Positions 1 through 5,182 of a DNA stretch of 9,162 bases are shown piece after piece. Where the stretch lies: NCBI GenBank assembly GCA_038522735.1, contig JBCBJX010000110.1, forward strand, positions 1 through 9,162. The letters run 5' to 3'. The notes beneath the pieces were generated by a model. That model saw only the letters and a program-made list of their open reading frames with translations. It did not search any database and was not told where the DNA came from. The position numbers were made by a program, and so were the translations under genes. Every line of letters starts with the position of its first letter. The first letter of the stretch is position 1. Source of the DNA: JBCBJX01 sp038522735. Its GTDB lineage: Bacteria; Pseudomonadota; Alphaproteobacteria; Caulobacterales; Parvularculaceae.

Positions 1-1
1 A

Positions 2-718
2 TGCGCCGACGCCCAGTTTCCAAAAAAGGCGGTGCGCGCGGCCGGCTATGAGCATATCGCGCTCAACGGCCGAACGGGGCGTCACGCCGGCCAGTCGGGC
101 GTTGCGATCCTCTCCCGCATTCCGTTGGCGGACGTCTCGGCGAACACGTTCTGCAGCCTTGAGGACGGCCGGCATATCGCGGCGACGCTGCCGAACGGGA
201 CCCGCGTGCATAACTTCTACGTGCCCGCAGGCGGCGACGAGCCGGACCCGGAGACGAACCCGAAATTCGCTCACAAGCTGAAGTTCCTGGAAGAAATGGC
301 CGAGTGGCTCCCGACGGCGGACGCGGGCGGCGCGGCGCAGGTCCTCGTCGGCGACCTCAACATCGCGCCGTCGGAAAACGACGTGTGGTCGCATAAGCAG
401 CTTCTGAACGTCGTCTCCCATACGCCGGTCGAGGTGGAAGGGCTCGGCGCCGTCCGGCGGTCTGCGGACTATCTCGACATGGCGCGCGAACTCATCCCTG
501 AACCGGAACCGATCTTCACCTGGTGGTCCTATCGGGCGAAGGACTGGCGCGCCTCGAACCGCGGCCGGCGGCTGGACCACATCTGGGTGAGCCCGGCGCT
601 GGGGGAGGCGGCGACGGCCAAGGGGCGCAAGGGTTTCGCCGTGCACGAGGCCTGCCGCAGCTGGGAGAAACCCTCCGACCACGCGCCTGTTTCGCTGGAG
701 CTCAAAGGCAAACCGTGA
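2..718 (+). CDS. xth: Exodeoxyribonuclease III (AP endonuclease), 5'-truncated by window edge
   Basis: An exonuclease III-type enzyme of the endonuclease/exonuclease/phosphatase fold. The family cleaves DNA at abasic sites and removes 3' blocking groups in base-excision repair. The reading frame is open from base 2, so the gene starts upstream; compared with E. coli XthA (268 aa), roughly 30-36 N-terminal residues are missing, including the LQE metal-binding segment. In the 238 visible residues I see a KC-D-xFP-like start, the SGVAILSR strand, GDLNIAP (about residues 117-123) with catalytic Asp and Asn, RRLDHIWVS, and the terminal SDHAPV box (about 225-230) with the catalytic Asp-His. A GTG at 32 could be mistaken for the start, but homology continues upstream of it. 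The stop overlaps the next gene's start in a GTGA, suggesting co-translation. Family identity is secure. Confidence 0.93.
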   Translation, partial: CADAQFPKKAVRAAGYEHIALNGRTGRHAGQSGVAILSRIPLADVSANTFCSLEDGRHIAATLPNGTRVHNFYVPAGGDEPDPETNPKFAHKLKFLEEMAEWLPTADAGGAAQVLVGDLNIAPSENDVWSHKQLLNVVSHTPVEVEGLGAVRRSADYLDMARELIPEPEPIFTWWSYRAKDWRASNRGRRLDHIWVSPALGEAATAKGRKGFAVHEACRSWEKPSDHAPVSLELKGKP

Positions 719-1239
719 GCGCGCCGCGCGGCTTTTTCGGCGTCGGCGTCGAGGGGATTTCCAAGCCTCTCAACTTCGGCGCCGTCATGCGCACCGCCCA
801 TGCGATGCACGCGGCGTTTCTCTTCAGCGTCGGGAAGAGCCCGCACCTGCGCGTCGAGCGCGGCTCCGACACCTCCGCGGCCGAGCGGCACACGCCCTAT
901 TACGAGTGGGAGAGCCTCGACGACATGCGCCTGCCGCGAGGCTGCAAGCTGGTCGCGGTGGAGCTGGTCGAGGGCGCCGTCGAGCTTCCGCAGTTTCTGC
1001 ACCCGCTGCAGGCGGCGTATCTATTGGGGCCGGAGAAGGGATCGGTGTCGGAGGCCGCGCTCACGGCGGCCGATCATGTGGTGAAAATCCCGTCGAAGTT
1101 CTGCGTCAATGTCGGCCTCGCCGCCGCGTTCATCATGTATGACCGGATGATCTACCTCGGCGGCTACCCGGCGCGCCCCGCGCCGTCCGCTCCGCCGCCT
1201 GGCACGGCGTTATGGGAGCGTCTGCGCAAGCTTCCCTGA
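715..1239 (+). CDS. TrmH/SpoU-family RNA 2'-O-methyltransferase
   Basis: A SPOUT-fold methyltransferase of 174 aa that should transfer a methyl group from S-adenosylmethionine to a ribose 2'-OH in tRNA or rRNA. The three SpoU motifs are visible: motif 1 NFGAVMRTA (residues 20-28, with conserved Asn20 and Arg26), motif 2 YLLGPEKGSVS (about 102-112) and motif 3 IPSKFCVNVGLAAA (about 125-138), which form the trefoil-knot cofactor site. I chose GTG at 715 because the protein then opens directly with the family's first strand, RGFFGVGVEG, and because it forms a GTGA overlap with the xth stop. The open frame runs back to 523, but only as a shadow of xth. A weak purine-rich stretch, AAAGG (704-708), lies upstream. 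The length suits a minimal SpoU domain without an RNA-binding extension. The RNA target cannot be told from the sequence. Confidence 0.88.
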   Translation: MSAPRGFFGVGVEGISKPLNFGAVMRTAHAMHAAFLFSVGKSPHLRVERGSDTSAAERHTPYYEWESLDDMRLPRGCKLVAVELVEGAVELPQFLHPLQAAYLLGPEKGSVSEAALTAADHVVKIPSKFCVNVGLAAAFIMYDRMIYLGGYPARPAPSAPPPGTALWERLRKLP

Positions 1240-1302
1240 GGCCGTAAGAAGCGACGCCGGGCCGCGCTTGCCGGAGGGGAATGCGCGCCGTACCTAACAG
1301 TT

Positions 1303-2058
1303 ATGCTGTCTTACCTCGCTAATCCGGAGCGGTTCACCCGGTTCTCCCGCGCGCTCGAACCCGTCGCCTGGGGCCTCGCCGCCGCCGCCGCGCTCTGCGG
1401 CGCGTGGGCGGGGCTCTTCGCCTCGCCGCCGGACTACCAGCAGGGCGAGAGCGTGCGCATCATGTATGTGCACGTTCCAGCCGCCTGGATGAGCCTCTTC
1501 GTCTACGCGACCATGGCGGGGGCGGCCCTCTCTTCGATCATCTGGCGCCACTCCGTAGCCGATGAAGCCCTGCGCGCCGCCGCGCCCATCGGCGCCGCCT
1601 TCACCGCGCTGGCGCTTCTCACAGGGGCGCTTTGGGGCAAGCCGACCTGGGGGACGTGGTGGCAGTGGGACGCGCGGATGACCTCCGTCCTCGTCCTCTT
1701 TTTCATCTATGTGGGGATCATCGCCCTCAGATCCGCGGTCGAGGACGAGTTCAAGGCCGCCCGCGCCGCCGCCGTCCTCACGCTGCTCGGCGCGGTCAAC
1801 CTGCCGATCGTGAAATTCTCCGTCGACTGGTGGAACACCCTGCACCAGCCTGCGAGCGTCATCCGCGCCGACGGCCCGTCCATTCCGCTCTCCATGCTGG
1901 CGCCGCTTTTCGCCATGGCGCTCGCCTATATGGCGCTCTACGCGGCGCTCCTCGCCCGGACGGTCCGCACCCAGCTGTTGGAGCGCTCGCTCGCCCGTCG
2001 CGCTGCGAAACGCGCGCCTTCCGCCATCTCCTTGACGCCGGCTGGCGAAGCGACGTGA
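1303..2058 (+). CDS. ccmC: Haem exporter / cytochrome c maturation protein CcmC
   Basis: An inner-membrane haem-handling protein of cytochrome c biogenesis system I. In this system CcmC, with CcmA, CcmB and CcmD, loads haem onto the chaperone CcmE on the periplasmic side. The 251-aa product has about six hydrophobic segments, the haem-binding tryptophan-rich WWD motif WGTWWQWD (residues 116-123), and the two periplasmic-loop axial histidines expected in CcmC: His57 in MYVHVPAAW and His181 in NTLHQPASV. The start at 1303 gives the typical N-terminus (LANPERF). It has no good Shine-Dalgarno nearby; a GGAGGGG run sits 23 nt upstream at 1273-1279. The stop forms a GTGA overlap with ccmD. ccmA and ccmB, often just upstream, are not here; a TrmH-type gene is. 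Identification is secure. Confidence 0.96.
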   Translation: MLSYLANPERFTRFSRALEPVAWGLAAAAALCGAWAGLFASPPDYQQGESVRIMYVHVPAAWMSLFVYATMAGAALSSIIWRHSVADEALRAAAPIGAAFTALALLTGALWGKPTWGTWWQWDARMTSVLVLFFIYVGIIALRSAVEDEFKAARAAAVLTLLGAVNLPIVKFSVDWWNTLHQPASVIRADGPSIPLSMLAPLFAMALAYMALYAALLARTVRTQLLERSLARRAAKRAPSAISLTPAGEAT

Positions 2059-2213
2059 GCGGTTTTCTTCCCGACTATGGCGCCCATGCGCCGTTCGTCG
2101 CCGGCGCATGGGCCGCGAGCCTCGTCGTGATCGGCGCGTTGATCGCCCGAGCGATAAGCTATTCGCGCCGCGTCGAGGCGGAGGCGCGGGCTCAAAACAA
2201 GGATGGCGCGTGA
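2055..2213 (+). CDS. ccmD: Haem exporter protein CcmD (small membrane subunit)
   Basis: A 52-aa single-span membrane protein lying between ccmC and ccmG, the standard position of ccmD. In system I, CcmD helps release haem-loaded CcmE from the CcmABC complex. It starts with GTG at 2055, overlapping the ccmC stop as GTGA. The N-terminus, SGFLPDYGAHAPFVAGAW, resembles the family pattern of a short aromatic stretch ending in Tyr-Gly before one hydrophobic helix (about residues 13-35). A basic, then Ala/Glu/Lys-rich cytoplasmic tail follows. It ends in a second GTGA overlap with ccmG. The frame is open further upstream (from 1632), but only inside ccmC. CcmD proteins are poorly conserved, so the call rests on position, size, topology and the N-terminal motif together. 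Confidence 0.9.
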   Translation: MSGFLPDYGAHAPFVAGAWAASLVVIGALIARAISYSRRVEAEARAQNKDGA

Positions 2214-2749
2214 CCGGGCGCCTCTGGCGGATCGCGCCCGTCGCCGTCGCTGCGGTTCTCGCCGCGGGCCTCTGGGTCGCGCTGCGCGGCTCGGGAGACG
2301 ATCCCGTTTCGCCCTGGATCGGCCGAGAGGCGCCAGCCGCCCCGCTGCCGCCGCGTCCGGACGGTCCGGCGGTCGATATCGGCGCGCTGACGGACGACGG
2401 TGTCGTCGTCGTCAATTTCTGGGCGTCCTGGTGCGGACCTTGTCGGGTTGAACACCCGCAGCTTCAGGCCCTTGCGGGTCGCGGCGTGCGGATCGTCGGC
2501 GTCGAGTTCCGGGACGAGCCGGACGCGGCCGATCAGTTCCTGCGCGCCCTCGGCGATCCGTTCCATGCTCGCGCCGCCGACGAAGATGGACGCGCCGGGT
2601 TCGACTGGGGCGTCACCGGCATCCCCGAGACATTCGTAATCGACGCCGACGGCGTCGTGCGCGCCCATTATCGCGGCCCGCTGAGCGAAACCATGCTGGA
2701 GCGGGAGGTCGGGCCTCTCATCGCCCAACTGTCGGGCGACGGCGCCTAA
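2210..2749 (+). CDS. ccmG: Thiol:disulfide interchange protein CcmG/DsbE
   Basis: A membrane-anchored periplasmic thioredoxin-like protein that keeps the apocytochrome c CXXCH cysteines reduced for haem ligation, receiving electrons from DsbD or CcdA. From GTG at 2210 the 179-aa product has an N-terminal membrane anchor (about residues 8-25), a Pro-rich linker, and a thioredoxin fold. The active site is WASWCGPC (71-78, Cys75 and Cys78), followed by VEHPQL, and the cis-proline loop is GIPETF (137-142, Pro139). VGVEFRDEPD (about 96-105) matches the CcmG-specific acidic insert. The start makes a GTGA overlap with ccmD. An upstream ATG at 2108 in the same frame would add 34 Arg-rich residues inside ccmD and is not credible. 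A terminator follows 6 bp after the stop, so this ends the operon. Confidence 0.95.
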   Translation: MTGRLWRIAPVAVAAVLAAGLWVALRGSGDDPVSPWIGREAPAAPLPPRPDGPAVDIGALTDDGVVVVNFWASWCGPCRVEHPQLQALAGRGVRIVGVEFRDEPDAADQFLRALGDPFHARAADEDGRAGFDWGVTGIPETFVIDADGVVRAHYRGPLSETMLEREVGPLIAQLSGDGA

Positions 2750-2755
2750 AAGAAA

Positions 2756-2778
2756 ACGCCGGCCCAGTAGGCCGGCGT
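2756..2778. terminator. Bidirectional rho-independent terminator between ccmG and marR
   Basis: A perfect 9-bp stem, ACGCCGGCC / GGCCGGCGT, closes a 5-nt loop between two convergent genes. Read on the minus strand it is followed by TTTTCTTTTA, a good terminator tail for marR. Read on the plus strand it is followed by the weaker CTCTTGATTTTG for ccmG. Confidence 0.85.
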
Positions 2779-2819
2779 CTCTTGATTTTGCAGATGTCCG
2801 GCCGGAGCCGGCGCCGTCC

Positions 2820-3455
2820 TTAGCGGGTGCGGCGGGTCGTCGTGCGGCGACGGGCACCGGTCCGCGACGCCGCGCGGGTCGTTTTCTTCGCGGCGCGCTT
2901 AGCCGGAGCTTTTTTCTTCGCGGCTTTTTTCTTCGCCGGAGCTTTTTTCTTGACGGCTTTGCGCGTCGTTTTCTTAGCGGCCGTCTTGCGCGGAGCGCGC
3001 TTCGGCGCGGCGGCTTCAGCTTCGATCTTGTCGAGCGCTTCAGCGTACGTTTTCAGCGCTTTGAGGAACGCCGACTGCTGCGTTTTCGGCAGGACGTTGA
3101 GGGCCGCCGTTTCCGCTTTGGTCACTTTGGACTGCGCGGAGGTGAGGACTTTCTTGCCGGCGGCGGTGATGCGCACGGCGTTCGCGCGGGCGTCCGTCTT
3201 GGTGCGCTCGCGGGCGAGGTAGCCCTTTTTGATCAGGCGGGAGATCATGTCCGCCAGGGTCGAACGGTCGATACCCGTACGGCGAACGAGATCCGTCTGC
3301 GAAAGGCCTTCGTTTTCAGAGACCGTGTGCAGAACCGCGAACTGGCGCGGCGTCGGGCCGGTTTTGCCGACTTCTTTTGCGTAGAGGTCGTAAGCGTACT
3401 GTTGAGCCCGGCGCAGCAGGTGGCCGGGAGACGTTTCGAGGGAAAAGCTCGCCAT
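2820..3455 (-). CDS. MarR-family transcriptional regulator with histone H1-like Lys/Arg-rich tail
   Basis: A 211-aa protein. Residues 1 to about 147 form a MarR-type winged helix-turn-helix: an N-terminal dimerisation helix, TPRQFAVLHTVSENEGLSQ (35-53), a recognition region around TGIDRSTLADMISRLIKKGYL (60-80), a wing with the DARANAVRIT motif (88-97), and a C-terminal helix. MarR dimers usually bind palindromic operators and respond to small molecules. Residues 151-211 are unlike the family: by my count 29 of 61 are Lys or Arg, the rest mostly Ala, Pro and Thr, with no acidic residue. AKK/KKAPAK-type repeats are followed by an Arg-rich end, resembling histone H1 or AlgP tails, so non-specific DNA binding is likely. 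The ATG at 3455 has the Shine-Dalgarno AAAGGAAG. An 84-residue in-frame upstream extension (to 3707) lacks family similarity. Ligand and targets are unknown. Confidence 0.9.
   Translation of the reverse strand: MASFSLETSPGHLLRRAQQYAYDLYAKEVGKTGPTPRQFAVLHTVSENEGLSQTDLVRRTGIDRSTLADMISRLIKKGYLARERTKTDARANAVRITAAGKKVLTSAQSKVTKAETAALNVLPKTQQSAFLKALKTYAEALDKIEAEAAAPKRAPRKTAAKKTTRKAVKKKAPAKKKAAKKKAPAKRAAKKTTRAASRTGARRRTTTRRTR
2902..2951. repeat. Direct repeat inside the MarR tail coding region
   Basis: The 17-mer GCCGGAGCTTTTTTCTT occurs at 2902-2918 and again at 2935-2951, exactly 33 bp (11 codons) apart. A related CGGCTTTTTTCTTCG copy lies between them. On the coding (minus) strand this gives the KKKAPAK / KKAAKKKAPAK repeats of the basic tail. 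A 33-bp period keeps the frame, so recombination or slippage between copies would change tail length without breaking the protein. Confidence 0.85.
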
Positions 3456-3602
3456 CTTTGTCTTCCTTTGGTCCTCGTTGTACGGAGACCGCCGACCACC
3501 GGGGCCTCCCCTTCTCCCGGGCGCCGCGCCCCCCAATGAGGACATCGGCAAAACGCCAAAGCGCCCGATGCTGACGGTTTGGCGAAGGAAGGTTAACAAC
3601 CC

Positions 3603-3649
3603 ATTGCCGTCCCTCCGCCAGCGGCGGAAAAAACACCGCCCACGGCAAT
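3603..3649. repeat. Nested inverted repeats upstream of marR
   Basis: ATTGCCGT (3603-3610) pairs perfectly with ACGGCAAT (3642-3649). Inside lies a second perfect stem, TCCGCC / GGCGGA (3614-3619 and 3623-3628), with a 3-nt loop and a following run of six A. On neither strand is a hairpin followed by a T-run, so it is not a usual terminator. It could be an operator or a structured 5' leader of marR; this is inference. Confidence 0.5.
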
Positions 3650-3656
3650 AATGCGG

Positions 3657-3685
3657 CCTATAAGCTCCGTCGGGATCGTCCGCAA
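3657..3685 (-). promoter_or_regulatory. Weak sigma70-like promoter candidate for marR
   Basis: On the minus strand, TTGCGG (3685-3680) and TATAGG (3662-3657) are separated by exactly 17 bp. Only 3 of 6 and 4 of 6 positions match the sigma70 consensus. If used, the marR transcript would carry a leader of roughly 200 nt containing the nested inverted repeats. Confidence 0.25.
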
Positions 3686-3704
3686 GCCCAAAATGTGGAA
3701 AAAT

Positions 3705-3716
3705 CAATCCCGATTG
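3705..3716. repeat. Short palindrome, possible operator half-sites
   Basis: CAATC-CC-GATTG is a perfect 5-bp inverted repeat with a 2-bp centre between the divergent genes. Its size and form suit a MarR-type operator, but short palindromes also occur by chance, and no second copy was seen near the other gene. Confidence 0.25.
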
Positions 3717-3750
3717 GGGTACTGACCCTCAGCATGGGCCTCGACAGGAG

Positions 3751-3870
3751 ATGGAAGTGCGGATGAAGGCGGATCATGATAGCGCGAAAAACGTCGCCGG
3801 CCCGACTGTCGAGAACGGTTCGTTCGGACCCGTCGAAGGTCTAACCTCCTGTCAGGAGGCCGAAATATGA
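3751..3870 (+). CDS. Possible 39-aa leader ORF overlapping the NUDIX start
   Basis: An ATG at 3751 (or the in-frame ATG at 3763, which is better spaced from the AGGAG at 3746-3750) opens a frame of 40 codons including the stop. It ends in TGA at 3868-3870, forming an ATGA overlap with the NUDIX start. The product would begin MEVRMKADHDSAKN and has no recognised domain, signal peptide or membrane segment. Third-position GC appears lower than in the neighbouring genes, which argues against a conserved protein. What makes it worth recording is the exact stop/start overlap and that a ribosome translating it would pass through the inverted repeat covering the NUDIX Shine-Dalgarno. It may equally be chance. 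Confidence 0.25.
   Translation: MEVRMKADHDSAKNVAGPTVENGSFGPVEGLTSCQEAEI
3845..3859 (+). promoter_or_regulatory. Inverted repeat covering the NUDIX Shine-Dalgarno
   Basis: CCTCCTG-T-CAGGAGG is a perfect inverted repeat. As RNA it could fold as CCUCC-UGUCA-GGAGG (5-bp stem, 5-nt loop), burying the very strong AGGAGG ribosome-binding site at 3854-3859 that lies 7 nt before the ATG at 3867. The sequence is certain; the regulatory role is inference. Confidence 0.5.
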
Positions 3871-4412
3871 CCGACAAGACCGAGAGCGCCGTGTTCGACG
3901 CGCCTGAATTCGAGACCCGCATTCCAGACGGCGACGACCGCGAACGGTCCGTCTGCACCCGCTGCAGCTTCATCCATTATTCGAACCCGAAAATCGTCGC
4001 CGGTTCCGTCGCGATGTGGGAGGACCGCGTGTTGCTCTGCAAACGGGCGATCGAGCCGCGCAAGGGATACTGGACGCTTCCCGCGGGTTATATGGAGAAC
4101 AAGGAAACCGTTGAGGACGCAGCGCGGCGCGAGGCGTGGGAGGAGGCGCGCGCGCGGCTCGATCTCGACCGGGTGCTCGCGATCTACTCCATCGCCCGGA
4201 TCAGCCAGGTCCAGATCATGTTCCGCGCCAGCTTGCAGACGCCAGATATAGAGGCGGGGCCGGAAAGCGAGGCGGTCGGGCTTTTCGAGTGGGCGGATAT
4301 TCCGTGGGACGATCTCGCGTTTCCGACGGTTTTCTGGGCGCTGCAGGCGTTCGACGAGGTCCGGGAGAAGACGGACTTTCCGCCTTTCTCGAACCCCGTG
4401 GATGGCGTCTAG
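3867..4412 (+). CDS. NUDIX hydrolase with partial zinc-ribbon N-terminus
   Basis: A 181-aa NUDIX-family pyrophosphohydrolase, probably acting on a nucleoside diphosphate derivative such as ADP-ribose or NADH; the substrate is not settled by sequence. The N-terminal part has CTRCSFIHYSNPK (30-42), with a single CxxC where zinc-ribbon NUDIX enzymes often have two, so metal binding is uncertain. The catalytic Nudix box spans residues 74-96: Gly74, Glu80, then REAWEEA (88-94) with the metal-binding glutamates. The glycine normally near its end is Arg95; from memory, EEA-type variants are common in this subfamily, so activity is still expected. GYWTLPAGYME precedes and overlaps the box, and ISQVQIMFRA and the C-terminal WDDLAFP segment also fit this subgroup. 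AGGAGG lies 7 nt before the ATG, inside an inverted repeat. Convergent with ispZ, 7 bp away. Confidence 0.9.
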   Translation: MTDKTESAVFDAPEFETRIPDGDDRERSVCTRCSFIHYSNPKIVAGSVAMWEDRVLLCKRAIEPRKGYWTLPAGYMENKETVEDAARREAWEEARARLDLDRVLAIYSIARISQVQIMFRASLQTPDIEAGPESEAVGLFEWADIPWDDLAFPTVFWALQAFDEVREKTDFPPFSNPVDGV

Positions 4413-4419
4413 GCGGCTT

Positions 4420-5112
4420 CTACGGCGCCTTTTTCCCCGGATCGCCCTGAATGTGCTTCATTAAAAACGGCGCTTGCAGCGCTGTGAAGATGAGGCTGGC
4501 GGCGGTGAAGCCGAAGATCTTCAAGTTCACCCACGTCGCTTCACCGGCGCACTGAGCGTCGTCCGCGGAAAGATCGCATTCGCGCGTCAGCCAGCGCCAG
4601 GCGAACTCGTTTGCGAGGGCCAGAACAGCGAAAAACCCGGCATAGCGGACGGTCAGGGTGCGCCAGGCGTCGTCCGGCAGGTCGAACGCCCCGTCGAACA
4701 GGATTTTCAGGAAGTTTCGTCCGGAGATGACGCCGCCGCCGAGGGCGAGGGCGAAGAAGCCGTAGAGCACCGTCGGTTTCATGAAGAAGAACGTCTTGTC
4801 GCCCGAGAGGAGCGTGATCGATCCGAGCACGCCTACGATGACGCCGTTCACCATCAGCATCGGCGCGACGCGCCGTTCTTTCCATACGGAATAGGCGAAG
4901 GCTGTGAAGAAGGCCGGCATGAAGAGACCAAGCGCGACGAACATCTCCTTGCCCTCGCCGACGGACCAGTCCTGACCAAGAACGCTTCCCATGATCGGCG
5001 CGAGCCGATCGCCGAAGAAATATCCGATGAAAAAGACCGCCAGCGGGCCGAGATCGACGGCGAGCTTGGCGTTCTGGGAGAGGCGGCGGGGGGCGGCGTC
5101 AGTCGCGCTCAT
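4420..5112 (-). CDS. ispZ: Inner-membrane septation/intracellular-septation protein, IspZ/YciB family
   Basis: A polytopic inner-membrane protein of the IspZ (YciB, septation protein A) family, linked in other bacteria to cell-envelope synthesis and division; its biochemical role is not firmly known. The 230-aa product has about five to six hydrophobic segments and the family signatures: LAVDLGPLAVFFIGY (17-31), SGDKTFFFMKPT (103-114), GRNFLKILFD (131-140), AWRTLTVRYAGFF (149-161), NEFAWR (168-173) and WVNLKIFG (194-201). Typical members are about 180-200 aa. Extra length lies in the N-terminus, a loop at about 46-57, and an acidic loop at about 177-193 with two cysteines (179, 188). The ATG at 5112 is preceded by AAAGGAA. 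Located 70 bp downstream of ftsY on the same strand, so probably co-transcribed. Confidence 0.92.
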   Translation of the reverse strand: MSATDAAPRRLSQNAKLAVDLGPLAVFFIGYFFGDRLAPIMGSVLGQDWSVGEGKEMFVALGLFMPAFFTAFAYSVWKERRVAPMLMVNGVIVGVLGSITLLSGDKTFFFMKPTVLYGFFALALGGGVISGRNFLKILFDGAFDLPDDAWRTLTVRYAGFFAVLALANEFAWRWLTRECDLSADDAQCAGEATWVNLKIFGFTAASLIFTALQAPFLMKHIQGDPGKKAP

Positions 5113-5182
5113 GAATGTTCCTTTCGTCTCGCCCTCGATAACGCGCCCGGGACGACAGGCGCATCACGGGGCCGAGCAATCC

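Larger units (their letters stand above)
3456..3866. other. 411-bp divergent intergenic region between marR and the NUDIX gene
   Basis: No long credible gene lies here, although one frame upstream of marR and one minus-strand frame at 3704-3973 are open by chance. The region holds the marR Shine-Dalgarno, a nested inverted repeat (3603-3649), a weak promoter candidate on the minus strand (3657-3685), a CAATC/GATTG palindrome (3705-3716), a possible 39-aa ORF (3751-3870) and an inverted repeat over the NUDIX ribosome-binding site (3845-3859). Its length is notable because the other gaps between genes here are mostly under 125 bp. Confidence 0.7.

Noticed and set aside
1294..2415. A 373-codon minus-strand open frame over ccmC-ccmD-ccmG
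   Set aside because: Arg/Gly-rich low-complexity translation with no family features, lying opposite three well-identified genes.
3614..3635. TCCGCC/GGCGGA hairpin next to A6 as a terminator
   Set aside because: On the minus strand the T-run comes before, not after, the hairpin, and on the plus strand the run is A, so neither direction gives a rho-independent terminator.
3456..3707. N-terminal extension of the MarR protein by 84 residues
   Set aside because: The frame is open, but the extension has no MarR similarity, whereas ATG 3455 has a well-placed AAAGGAAG and gives a normal MarR N-terminus.
3704..3973. An 89-codon minus-strand ORF between marR and the NUDIX gene
   Set aside because: Arg/Ser-rich, overlaps the NUDIX coding start on the opposite strand, and has no recognisable domain.
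3964..4154. Loss of NUDIX activity because of the missing box glycine (Arg95) and the single CxxC
   Set aside because: The metal-binding glutamates of the Nudix box are intact and EEA-type variants are, from memory, normal in this subfamily, so there is no good case for an inactive enzyme.
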